Origin: an uncultured Sutterella sp.
Lineage (GTDB): Bacteria > Pseudomonadota > Gammaproteobacteria > Burkholderiales > Burkholderiaceae_F
Direction: 5' to 3'
NCBI GenBank assembly: GCA_900554375.1
Contig: USHK01000043.1
Coordinates: 1 to 8,296 of the forward strand
Length of the DNA: 8,296 nucleotides
Position numbers and translations under genes: made by a program. Below the pieces are notes generated by a model. It saw nothing but the letters and a program-made list of their open reading frames with translations, was not told where the DNA came from and ran no database searches. Shown one piece after another: positions 1 to 7,143 of the stretch; the first letter of the stretch is position 1, and each line of letters starts with the position of its first letter.

Positions 1-48
1 CGAGATTCATGAGCGTCTCGTGGGCTCGGAGATGTGTATAAGAGACAG
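1..48. other. Illumina Nextera library adapter plus i7 index (artefact)
   Basis: Positions 15-48 are the 34-nt Nextera read-2 transposase adapter, ending in the 19-bp Tn5 mosaic end AGATGTGTATAAGAGACAG (30-48). Positions 7-14 (TCATGAGC) read as an i7 index; its reverse complement GCTCATGA is the Nextera XT index I know as N714. Positions 1-6 (CGAGAT) match the end of the P7 primer. The block recurs inverted at the other end of the contig, so it is untrimmed read-through and not genomic. Genomic sequence starts at 49. Confidence 0.98.
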
Positions 49-975
49 GTTTCATATGCGATTGAACAAGGGTTTAAAGGGTCCCCCTATCTAACGCCGA
101 TCCGCTGCGGCAATATTAAAGAGGCAGAAAGCCTCATGAGGAAGAAGGAAGTCAAGGGGATTGTCGTGATTCCCAGCAATTTTGCAGGACAGTTTCAAGC
201 CGGCAAAGGAAAGCTGCAGCTTGTAGTTCACGGAGTTGATACCGTGAGCGCATCTTCACTTGAGCGGTATATTCAGCAGTCTGTGCAGCTTAGTCTGGGT
301 AAGCTGGGTTACTCATCGGAGAAAGGTGCCGTCCCGGTGGTTCGTCTCTGGTTCAATGCAGCAAACTCTTCTACGTGGTATTTTGTTCCCGGCCTTGTGG
401 TCATTGTGATTACGATTGTCGGAGCCTTCCTTACGGCACTTGTGATTGCGAGAGAGTGGGAGCGGGGGACGATGGAAATGTTGTTTTCTACTCCGGTTAA
501 ACCAGCAGAGATTCTTCTTTCCAAAGTGATTCCCTATTTTATTGTCGGCATTGGAGGCCTGTTTCTTTGTCTCTTTGCTGCTCGGTTTATTTTTGAGGTT
601 CCGATTGAAGGATCTCTGACGGTCATTATCGGGTCCTCATGCATCTACCTTTTGACCGCATTAGGGGCCGGTCTTTGGATTTCCGGTATTACCAAAAATC
701 AATTTTTAGCCTCACAGCTCGTGATTATTATTAGCTTTTTGCCGAGCGTGATGCTGAGCGGATTTGTTTTTGACCTGAGGAACGTTCCGTCAGCTATTGC
801 AGCCGTCTCTTATGTTCTGCCGCCGACCTATTTTATGGAGCTCATTCGCGCTTCATTTCTTTCCGGGACAGATGCATTAACGGTATTGAAGGACGTGTCG
901 ATCCTCGCCGGGTATGCCTTTTTATTTTTCTTCTTTGTGACAAGAACGCTTAAGAAGACATTGGAGAAAAAATGA
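49..975 (+). CDS. ybhS: ABC-2 type exporter permease, YbhS-like (5'-truncated)
   Basis: This is an inner-membrane permease subunit of an ABC-2 exporter. In E. coli the related YbhF-YbhS-YbhR system, with the adaptor YbhG, exports drugs and cations. The 308 genomic residues hold part of the periplasmic domain (residues 1-100) and a conserved segment, RLWFN, that leads into the first visible membrane helix (about 113-134). The cytoplasmic family motif AREWERGTMEMLFSTPV follows at 134-150, then hydrophobic segments at about 161-181, 190-212, 219-240 and 285-297. E. coli YbhS is about 377 residues, so roughly 65-70 N-terminal residues, including the first membrane helix, are missing. An in-frame GTG at 34 lies inside adapter sequence and is not a real start; the reading frame simply enters from the contig edge. 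The stop TGA overlaps the next permease start in ATGA (972-975), as expected for a coupled operon. The ATPase and HlyD-like adaptor genes are presumably upstream. The substrate cannot be read from the sequence. Confidence 0.9.
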   Translation, partial: VSYAIEQGFKGSPYLTPIRCGNIKEAESLMRKKEVKGIVVIPSNFAGQFQAGKGKLQLVVHGVDTVSASSLERYIQQSVQLSLGKLGYSSEKGAVPVVRLWFNAANSSTWYFVPGLVVIVITIVGAFLTALVIAREWERGTMEMLFSTPVKPAEILLSKVIPYFIVGIGGLFLCLFAARFIFEVPIEGSLTVIIGSSCIYLLTALGAGLWISGITKNQFLASQLVIIISFLPSVMLSGFVFDLRNVPSAIAAVSYVLPPTYFMELIRASFLSGTDALTVLKDVSILAGYAFLFFFFVTRTLKKTLEKK

Positions 976-2081
976 CCTTCGGTGAATGGCTAAGATGGTT
1001 CGGCAATCTCTTCGTGAAGGAATTCCTCACGTACTTTATCGATCCGGCGTCCAGATTTATTTTAATCGTCCCTTTGATTATTCAGATTTTTTTGTTCGGT
1101 TACACCGCAACATTTGATTTGAACCATGCACCGATCGCCGTTTTGAACGAATCCCACGGCAAATATTCTCAGCAACTGGCGGCTCAAATCGGCGCTTCTC
1201 CGACTTTCTATATTCGTCGATATCTTCAGAATGCTTCTCAGATGAAAGATGAGCTTAATCCTCGAGATTCGCTTGCTATTGTTCACATTCAATCGGATTT
1301 TGATTCAAAGCTCGCCCAACGCAAGGAAGGTCCCGTACAGATTATTACGGACGGAAGAAACTCTACAACGGCCGGTCTTGCCGCCGCAGAGCTTTCCATG
1401 ATCATTCAGGACTTTAATCATCGTTATGTCGGCGTTCCGGAGGGCATCGATGTTGAAATGCGGGCCTGGTATAACCCGAATCTTCAAACACAATGGAATA
1501 TTGTGACAGCGCTTATCGGCACCCTGAGTTTCATTCAGGTACTCATGCTATCGGCTCTGTCGGTGGCTCGGGAACGGGAGTACGGCACGTTTGACCAGCT
1601 GCTTGTTTCGCCATACAGACCGTTTGAAATCCTTCTTGCAAAAGCCACGCCTCCGATCGTCATCGGTATTGCTCAAACCTTTATTGTTGTTCTTTTTGCG
1701 GTGTTTTGGTTTGATATTCCCATGCGAGGGAGTCTTTTACCGCTTTATTTCGGGATTTTCATTTTTACATTATCAACAGTCGGGACCGGACTAGCGATCT
1801 CTTCAATATCGAAGACGATGCAGCAGGCAATGATTTTCTCCTTTGTTCTGATTGTTCCCATGGTTATTTTGTCCGGTCTTGTCACGCCGGTATACAACAT
1901 GCCGGAGATCCTTCAGATTCTGACCTATGCGGACCCCTTGAGGTTTGCCCTTGAATACGTTCACGGCATTTATCTTGAGAACCTATCCATATCAGAACTT
2001 TGGGGACAGCTTATTCCCATGCTGATTACGGCCGGCATCACTTTGCCGTTCGCGGCGTTTTTCTTCCGCCGGTCACTGTAA
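972..2081 (+). CDS. ybhR: ABC-2 type exporter permease, YbhR-like
   Basis: This is the second, complete permease (369 residues, about the family length) of the same ABC-2 exporter; YbhS and YbhR are thought to form a heterodimeric channel in the inner membrane. Residues 1-27 are cytoplasmic and a first membrane helix lies at about 28-46. A periplasmic domain of about 130 residues (47-175) ends in AWYNPNLQTQWNIV, which precedes a helix at 176-197. The family motif AREREYGTFDQLLVSP is at 199-214, followed by helices at about 228-247, 255-278, 285-305 and 345-365. The ATG is inside the stop of the upstream permease (ATGA overlap), so translation is probably coupled; this also fixes the start. 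The order S then R is the same as in E. coli ybhGFSR. No terminator is visible after the TAA, and the next gene starts 93 bp later on the same strand. Confidence 0.92.
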   Translation: MTFGEWLRWFGNLFVKEFLTYFIDPASRFILIVPLIIQIFLFGYTATFDLNHAPIAVLNESHGKYSQQLAAQIGASPTFYIRRYLQNASQMKDELNPRDSLAIVHIQSDFDSKLAQRKEGPVQIITDGRNSTTAGLAAAELSMIIQDFNHRYVGVPEGIDVEMRAWYNPNLQTQWNIVTALIGTLSFIQVLMLSALSVAREREYGTFDQLLVSPYRPFEILLAKATPPIVIGIAQTFIVVLFAVFWFDIPMRGSLLPLYFGIFIFTLSTVGTGLAISSISKTMQQAMIFSFVLIVPMVILSGLVTPVYNMPEILQILTYADPLRFALEYVHGIYLENLSISELWGQLIPMLITAGITLPFAAFFFRRSL

Positions 2082-2163
2082 ACACCTTTATGCTCACAGA
2101 AAGTAAAAATAATGCTGTTCTTCGATTTGAAGCTTTTTCGGCTTTTAAACGAACTATCTCGGC

Positions 2164-2169
2164 AGGTGA
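2164..2169 (+). promoter_or_regulatory. Shine-Dalgarno that decides the start of the DUF262 gene
   Basis: AGGTGA sits five bases before the ATG at 2175. The alternative in-frame ATG at 2112 has only a weak AGAAAG-like stretch upstream and would add 21 residues (starting MLFFDLKLF) before the conserved N-terminal part of the family. I therefore prefer 2175. In the 93-bp gap 2082-2174 I see neither a terminator nor a convincing sigma-70 promoter, so read-through from the permease operon is possible. Confidence 0.6.
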
Positions 2170-2174
2170 AAATT

Positions 2175-3977
2175 ATGGATATTGAACAACAATACTCAGT
2201 CAATCATTTTCTTATTTCTGCTCTTCTAACATACGTAGAAAATAAAGAAATAGCGATACCGGAAATCCAGCGGCCCTTCGTTTGGAACGCCTCAAAAGTC
2301 AGAGACCTCATTGACAGTCTCTATAGGGGATATCCCATTGGCTATATCGTTACTTGGCAAAATCCGGATATGAAGTTAAAGGACGGAACAAGCGCCAGCG
2401 GCAAGAAGATCCTGATTGACGGACAACAGAGGATTACGGCCTTAACTGCAGCAATTCTCGGTAAGGCTGTTAAGAATACTGAATATGAAGATGTACAAAT
2501 CAAGATTGCCTTCAATCCAAAAGAACGAAAATTTGAAGTGAGTAATCCAGCTATTCAAAAGGATGTGACTTGGATTCCGGACATTGCACCTTTCTTAAGC
2601 GGACAAAAGAGGCTGAGGGAGGTCAGAGAGGAGTATTGCGCCTCTAACCCTGACATTGATCAGGACGAAATAGAAGATATCTTGGAGGAGCTGAAGGCAA
2701 TCAAAAACAGACAGGTAGGTGTCATTCAATTAAACGGCTCCTTGGACATTGATGCCGTGACTTCGATTTTTATTCGAATCAACAGCCAAGGTGTTCCCTT
2801 AAGTCAGGCCGACTTCGTGATGTCAAAGATAGCCGCCAACGAATCTTACGGGGGAAATCTTTTAAGAAAATGTATTGATCATTTCAGCCATCTTTCGGTC
2901 AAACCGGAATTTTTCTCGTCCCTCAAGTCTAATGACAGGGAATTTGTTGGCTCCGAATATTTTCCGGCAATTGCTTGGCTGAGAAATGAGAATGAGGATA
3001 TCTACGATCCCGATTACACCGACATTATTCGCGTTGCTTTCCTCTATGGTTTCAGCCGCGGAAAATTAGGTGATTTGGTGAGCTTGCTTTCCGGACGAAA
3101 CTTCGAAACCAGAGAGTTTGAGCAAAGCATTGAAGAGAATACCTATAAAATCTTGAAGGCAGCTGTTTTGGATTTCGTTAATGAAACCAATTTCAAACGC
3201 TTCTTAATGATTGTAAGCTCTTCGGGATTTTGTCATTCCAAGCTTATAACCTCAGGCAGCGCGCTAAATTTTGCCTATGCGTTGTTCTTGAAATTGCGCA
3301 GCTTGAAGTATCCTTCTGAAAAGATCGAAAAATTCGTCCGCCGCTGGTTAGTTATGTCGATTCTTACCAGCCGATACAGCGGAAGCGCAGAAACGCGGTT
3401 CGACCTTGATATTAAAGCCGTTGAAGAGCGCCCTTTTGAGGAGGTTCTGGCAGACGAGGAAGAGGTAAATCTCTCGGATTCTTTCTGGAGTGTTGCTCTG
3501 CCTCAGAAGCTCAGGTCTTCCTACGCCAACAACCCTGTCTTTAATCTTTTCTTAGCAGCTCAATGCAAGAACGGCGCACGAGGTTTCTTATCAAAAGATA
3601 TTCTCGTAAAGGATTTGATAGAACAGAGAGGAGATGTGCATCACGTCTTTCCTAAAGAATATCTAAAGCAAGGAGGATTAGGAAAGGGACAATATAACCA
3701 GGTAGCGAATTACGCCTACGTTCAGTCCGAAATTAATATAAAGATCGGAAAGAAAGCGCCGGATGACTATCTTGGTTATGTCCTTAATGTCCAATGCCAG
3801 GGAGGGGAGTGCCTTTATGGAGGAATTATTGATATTGCCGATTTCAAAAAGAATTTAGAGGAAAACTGCATTCCTTTTGAAACGGTAGAAATGGACAAAA
3901 GCGATTACGAAGAATTTCTTCAGAAGCGCAGAGAACTTATTTCATTTTGCTTGAAGCAATACTATTTCTCCCTGTAG
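2175..3977 (+). CDS. DUF262 / HNH-type GmrSD-like protein, probable DNA-targeting defence nuclease
   Basis: This 600-residue protein has an N-terminal DUF262 (GmrSD N-terminal) domain and a C-terminal HNH-like motif. Visible DUF262 signatures are IPEIQRPFVW (28-37), RGYPIG (51-56), the diagnostic IDGQQR (81-86) and FIRINSQGVPLSQADF (199-214). In GmrSD and SspE the DGQQR region belongs to a ParB/sulfiredoxin-like fold that binds nucleotide or senses modified DNA. A second conserved block, RYSGSAETRFDLDI, lies at 400-413. Near the C-terminus DVHHVFPKEYL (487-497) is followed by YNQVAN (507-512) and N521-I-K, a His-Asn-Asn layout like that of DUF1524 HNH nucleases. The usual GmrS and GmrD roles would thus lie in one chain, with no methylase beside it, as in modification-dependent (type IV) restriction; that role is inference. 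The start at 2175 is chosen for its Shine-Dalgarno. Translation ends in tandem stops TAG TAA. Many genomes carry DUF262 proteins with this architecture and most are uncharacterised, so the substrate is unknown. Confidence 0.88.
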   Translation: MDIEQQYSVNHFLISALLTYVENKEIAIPEIQRPFVWNASKVRDLIDSLYRGYPIGYIVTWQNPDMKLKDGTSASGKKILIDGQQRITALTAAILGKAVKNTEYEDVQIKIAFNPKERKFEVSNPAIQKDVTWIPDIAPFLSGQKRLREVREEYCASNPDIDQDEIEDILEELKAIKNRQVGVIQLNGSLDIDAVTSIFIRINSQGVPLSQADFVMSKIAANESYGGNLLRKCIDHFSHLSVKPEFFSSLKSNDREFVGSEYFPAIAWLRNENEDIYDPDYTDIIRVAFLYGFSRGKLGDLVSLLSGRNFETREFEQSIEENTYKILKAAVLDFVNETNFKRFLMIVSSSGFCHSKLITSGSALNFAYALFLKLRSLKYPSEKIEKFVRRWLVMSILTSRYSGSAETRFDLDIKAVEERPFEEVLADEEEVNLSDSFWSVALPQKLRSSYANNPVFNLFLAAQCKNGARGFLSKDILVKDLIEQRGDVHHVFPKEYLKQGGLGKGQYNQVANYAYVQSEINIKIGKKAPDDYLGYVLNVQCQGGECLYGGIIDIADFKKNLEENCIPFETVEMDKSDYEEFLQKRRELISFCLKQYYFSL

Positions 3978-4003
3978 TAAGCATCTGCCGTTTTATGGAG
4001 AAA

Positions 4004-4038
4004 CGGAAGGCCGGATCCATCAAGGATCCGGCCTTCCG
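4004..4038. terminator. Bidirectional rho-independent-type terminator hairpin
   Basis: CGGAAGGCCGGATCC (4004-4018) and its exact reverse complement (4024-4038) form a 15-bp GC-rich stem with the 5-base loop ATCAA. It lies between two converging stop codons, 26 bp after the DUF262 gene and 17 bp after the end of pgi. Read on the minus strand the stem is followed by TTTCTCCATAAAA; on the plus strand by CTTAATCGGGGTTT. Neither has a long U tract, but the minus-strand side is the better intrinsic terminator. The position suggests that it serves both genes. Confidence 0.85.
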
Positions 4039-4055
4039 CTTAATCGGGGTTTCGG

Positions 4056-5465
4056 CTAAGAAATTTTCTTATAGGCTTCGTTAGCCAGTTTCTTACCGAG
4101 TTCAACGCCGGGTTGGTCAAAGGCATTAATGCCGAACAGCGTTCCGAGCATGGTGGTCTTATGTTCATACATCGCCATTAAAGCACCTAACGTCTCAGGC
4201 GTAAGTTCTTCAATCGAAACAGTGGAAACCACATTGAAGTACTTGCTCTTCGGATCTCTGGTTACAAGGGCTTCGGTTTGAGCTTTGGCGTTAGCCATCA
4301 GCACGCGATGAAGTTCTTTGTGGGCGTGGCCCGGTTTTTCGCACCAAAAAACATCGATGGCGTTCTTGGCCGTGCCTTCCCGAAGGAACTGGTAGAAAGA
4401 GTGCTGAGATTCGTTGCCGTGACCGCCCCAGACAGCGAGAGAAGTTTTGCCGATAACAGGTGTACCGTCAGGCGCAGTGCTCTTACCCAAACTCTCCATT
4501 TCCAGCTGCTGAAGCCAATCGACCATGATGCGTAGGCGCTCGTCGTAGGGGAGGAAACAGTAAGAAGAAACGTCGAGTTTTTCCGAGTTCCAGTAAGCAA
4601 ACATCGCCATGAGCGCCGGCAGATTGTTCTGCAGCGGGGCTGTGGAAGCATGCTGGTCCATTGCATGGGCGCCGGCCAAAAACCTCTTGAAAGTATCGGC
4701 GCCTAAAGCAATTGCGACAGGTAAGCCGATGGCACCCCAAACAGAGAAGCGGCCTCCGACCCAGTCCCAGATGGGGAAGAAGTTCTCTTTCGGCAATCCG
4801 AACTGTTCGGCTGCATCCGGTTTGGCAGAGACCACAACAACGTGGTGCTTGAAATCTTCTTCAGGGATACCGGCTTTTTTCAGCCAGTCCAAAATTTCCT
4901 GAGTATTGGCTCTCGTTTCCTGAGTTTTAAAGCTCTTGGAAGAGATGACAATCAGGGTAGAAAAAGGGTCCAAAACGGAAGTGATTCGATCAAAAATCAC
5001 GCCGTCTGCAGAAGCGAGAAAGTGAAGTTTGATTTCCGGTTTATTGGGGCGAAGGGCGTTGTATACACATTTCGGCCCCATATCTGAGCCGCCGATACCA
5101 ATGTTAATGACATCGGTGATCCGGTCGCCGGAGCAGCCGCGCCATTTCAAGTTGCGGACATCTTCGGCAAACTTACAAAATGCTTCCAGTGTCTGGTGAA
5201 CTTCTGCGGCATGAGGAGCATCCGGAGAGGGGTCGCGCAAAGAGGTATGAAGGGCAGAACGATGTTCGCTGGCATTAACAATCTTTCCTTTACGCATTTC
5301 GTTAAAGGATTCGACCATCTTCTTCTCTTTGACAAAGTCAATTAGAGAAAGGAGCTCCTTCTGGTTAATTCTTTGCCGTCCGATATCCAAAGTAATGCCG
5401 CAGGCACTCTTCTGATAATTTTCAAAAGAGTCTCGGATAAAAGGTGTAACGGTTAAAGACTTCAT
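4056..5465 (-). CDS. pgi: Glucose-6-phosphate isomerase
   Basis: This cytoplasmic enzyme interconverts glucose 6-phosphate and fructose 6-phosphate in glycolysis and gluconeogenesis. Visible features are the phosphosugar-binding GIGGSD (123-128), SSKSFKTQET (175-184) and the PGI signature DWVGGRFSVWGAIG (234-247) with Arg239. Also present are EMESLGK (322-328) with the likely catalytic base Glu324, GNESQHSFYQ (350-359) with the ring-opening His355, and the second signature around FDQPGVELGKKLAN (449-462) with Lys458. These match E. coli Glu355, His386 and Lys514. At 469 residues it is shorter than the 549-residue E. coli enzyme. The deficit is spread over the N-terminal region and internal loops, and all catalytic residues are present, so it looks functional. 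The ATG at 5465 has no good Shine-Dalgarno. The gene lies 75 bp downstream of lplT on the same strand, with a candidate promoter of its own in the gap. Confidence 0.97.
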   Translation of the reverse strand: MKSLTVTPFIRDSFENYQKSACGITLDIGRQRINQKELLSLIDFVKEKKMVESFNEMRKGKIVNASEHRSALHTSLRDPSPDAPHAAEVHQTLEAFCKFAEDVRNLKWRGCSGDRITDVINIGIGGSDMGPKCVYNALRPNKPEIKLHFLASADGVIFDRITSVLDPFSTLIVISSKSFKTQETRANTQEILDWLKKAGIPEEDFKHHVVVVSAKPDAAEQFGLPKENFFPIWDWVGGRFSVWGAIGLPVAIALGADTFKRFLAGAHAMDQHASTAPLQNNLPALMAMFAYWNSEKLDVSSYCFLPYDERLRIMVDWLQQLEMESLGKSTAPDGTPVIGKTSLAVWGGHGNESQHSFYQFLREGTAKNAIDVFWCEKPGHAHKELHRVLMANAKAQTEALVTRDPKSKYFNVVSTVSIEELTPETLGALMAMYEHKTTMLGTLFGINAFDQPGVELGKKLANEAYKKIS

Positions 5466-5497
5466 TGTGTCGTGTCTGTTTTGAAATCAATCTATCA

Positions 5498-5526
5498 ATT
5501 ATGACGCAGACCGCGGTTATTGAGAA
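5498..5526 (-). promoter_or_regulatory. Candidate sigma-70 promoter for pgi
   Basis: On the minus strand TTCTCA (4 of 6 to the -35 consensus) is followed after 17 bases by CATAAT (5 of 6 to the -10 consensus), about 30 bases before the pgi ATG. The leader would be short, roughly 25 nt. It would let pgi be transcribed independently of lplT. This is based on motif and spacing only. Confidence 0.35.
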
Positions 5527-5540
5527 GTCAGAACAGGTCC

Positions 5541-6845
5541 TTAATGGCGCTTGTCTTCGCCGATCAAATGCAGGGAGTCTTCCTTGGATTGATTGTGGTG
5601 ATGCTTGAAAATCACCGCCAGCATCGAGCAGCCGACAAAGCATCCGAACAGCACCATGATGGTGACGGTTCCCAGACCCGACTTAATGAGCAGGGAGTAG
5701 AGGCCAAGCATCACGAGGATGGAAGAGTTTTCGTTGAAGTTTTGAACGGCAATAGAGCGTCCCGCGCTCATAAGAACATGTCCGCGGTGCTGCAATAAGG
5801 CGTTCATAGGAACAACGAAGAAGCCGGCCATCATGCCGACGCTGACTAATAGTAAGCAGGCAATTGCAATAGCAAACGAGATATGGAAACCGAAGATGTC
5901 AAAGCCGCCGGGGATCCAGGATGCTTTATAGAAAGACATGACTGCAACGGAGAAGCCCATAAGAACGCCGATAGGCAGGACATCAACACTCTTTCTTAGG
6001 CTGACATAGGCAGCAGCCAAAACGGCACCGATAGCAATTCCGATAGCAACGACGCCCTGCAGGATGGCGGCTTTGGATAAATCCAGACCGAGATTGGAGT
6101 CAGCCCATGCAAGGACGAGGAACTGGAGGGTTGCGCCGGCGCCCCAGAAAAGCGTGGTTACCGACAAGGAAATTTGGCCGAGTTTGTCGTGCCAAAGAAG
6201 GGAGCAGGATTTGCCGAAATTAACGAGCGTATGGATAGGGCGAAAGTCTTGTTTCGGATAACGGGCACCGGTATCCGGGATTAGCAGATTAACGGCAGCC
6301 GCGGCGGCGTAGACAAAAATCATAACGGCAATCGCTGCCTGTGCGGCGTTATGGACACCGAAGATGTGGCTTCCCTGGACAAAATGGTCGACCATCGGAG
6401 AGATAAGCAGGCCGCCCAAGCCGGTTCCCAAAATAATCGAAGCAACTGTAAGGCCTTCAATCCAGCCGTTGGCCTTAACAAGTTTTTCCGGCGGCAGCAA
6501 TTCGGTGAGGATGCCGTATTTAGCAGGTGAGTACGCAGCCGCACCGAGGCCAACGATGGCATAAGCGAGGAGCGGATGGGTGCCGAACAGCATGATGATA
6601 CAGCCGACGGTTTTTACAGCGTTTGTGATAAACATCACTCGGCCTTTGGGCATCGAATCGGCGAAGATGCCGACCCATGCGGCGAAGATGACGTAGCTGA
6701 CGACAAAGAACAGTTTCAAGAGCGGTGTCATCCAGGCCGGCTCATTCAAAGTTGTCAACAGAGCAATCGCGGCGATGAGAAGGGCGTTGTCAGCGAGAGA
6801 AGAAAGAAACTGCGCCAACATAATGCTGTAAAAACCTTTGGTCAT
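5541..6845 (-). CDS. lplT: Lysophospholipid transporter LplT (MFS)
   Basis: This is an inner-membrane major facilitator protein. In E. coli, LplT flips lysophospholipids, mainly lysophosphatidylethanolamine, to the inner leaflet, where they are re-acylated. Family blocks are AQFLSSLADNAL (11-22), the motif-A loop GIFADSMPKGRVM (59-71), GAAAYSPAKYGILTEL (101-116), LVKANGWIE (122-130), TLFWGAGATLQFLVLAW (231-247), GFFVVPMNALLQHRG (341-355) and AVQNFNENS (366-374). Hydrophobic helices fill the rest, consistent with 12 segments. It is 434 residues against 397 in E. coli. Extra residues sit in loops near 150-167 and 308-322 and in a hydrophilic, His-containing tail (414-434). The ATG at 6845 has a good Shine-Dalgarno AGAGGA five bases upstream (6851-6856 on the minus strand). 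In E. coli lplT is followed by aas, the acyltransferase that uses its cargo; here pgi follows instead, so any Aas partner must be encoded elsewhere. Confidence 0.95.
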   Translation of the reverse strand: MTKGFYSIMLAQFLSSLADNALLIAAIALLTTLNEPAWMTPLLKLFFVVSYVIFAAWVGIFADSMPKGRVMFITNAVKTVGCIIMLFGTHPLLAYAIVGLGAAAYSPAKYGILTELLPPEKLVKANGWIEGLTVASIILGTGLGGLLISPMVDHFVQGSHIFGVHNAAQAAIAVMIFVYAAAAAVNLLIPDTGARYPKQDFRPIHTLVNFGKSCSLLWHDKLGQISLSVTTLFWGAGATLQFLVLAWADSNLGLDLSKAAILQGVVAIGIAIGAVLAAAYVSLRKSVDVLPIGVLMGFSVAVMSFYKASWIPGGFDIFGFHISFAIAIACLLLVSVGMMAGFFVVPMNALLQHRGHVLMSAGRSIAVQNFNENSSILVMLGLYSLLIKSGLGTVTIMVLFGCFVGCSMLAVIFKHHHNQSKEDSLHLIGEDKRH

Positions 6846-6934
6846 CGTCGTCCTCTACAAATTGAATAACTGCATAGTTTAATCTACGCGCTCGATACCA
6901 ACTGCCTTTTATTGCGGCCCTTTGGGATAAATTC

Positions 6935-6948
6935 TTTCATTAATGAAA
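6935..6948. repeat. 14-bp perfect palindrome, possible operator
   Basis: TTTCATTAATGAAA is its own reverse complement. It lies 90 bp upstream of lplT and about 50 bp upstream of the first plus-strand promoter candidate, a place where a dimeric repressor could act on either gene. AT-rich palindromes of this length can arise by chance, so the role is conjecture. Confidence 0.3.
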
Positions 6949-6992
6949 ACGATAGGAGGAAAGAGCCGTTAAGAAAATGCTTTACTTTTTAC

Positions 6993-7050
6993 TTTAGATG
7001 AATAACTTATTAAGGCTATATTGAAAAAATGGCCCTTTAAGTCTTAGACT
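6993..7050 (+). promoter_or_regulatory. Candidate promoter elements for the 347-aa gene
   Basis: Two overlapping sigma-70-like pairs are visible. One is TTTAGA (6993-6998), 18 bases, TATATT (7017-7022), with a 5-of-6 match at -10. The other is TTGAAA (7021-7026), 18 bases, TAGACT (7045-7050), with a 5-of-6 match at -35. Either would give an untranslated leader of roughly 120-150 nt before the ATG at 7176. I cannot tell which, if any, is used. Confidence 0.3.
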
Positions 7051-7143
7051 AAGCCAATCGATTAATTTTCATTCTCAGCTCAATGCCTTAATCAAACCGT
7101 ATTTCGCTAAAACGATGACGCGGAACGCCACGCTCGGTGTTTC

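Noticed and set aside
34..48. GTG start and five codons (MYKRQ) at the head of the first permease
   Set aside because: These codons are Nextera adapter. The gene is truncated by the contig edge and its real start is not in the window.
2112..2174. Longer version of the DUF262 protein starting at ATG 2112
   Set aside because: It has a weak ribosome-binding site and adds 21 residues ahead of the conserved N-terminus. The ATG at 2175 has AGGTGA at proper spacing.
2082..2174. Promoter TTGAAG (2127-2132) for the DUF262 gene
   Set aside because: No acceptable -10 hexamer is found at 16-18 bases; the nearest AT-rich stretch has wrong spacing.
4278..5087. Plus-strand reading frames across pgi and lplT (for example 4278-4535, 4609-4902, 4842-5087)
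   Set aside because: These are antisense shadows of two clearly assigned genes. They have no ribosome-binding sites and low-complexity or unnatural compositions.
6977..7024. Very short ORFs MLYFLL and MNNLLRLY in the intergenic region
   Set aside because: They have six and eight codons with no well-spaced Shine-Dalgarno. The AT-rich sequence yields such frames by chance.
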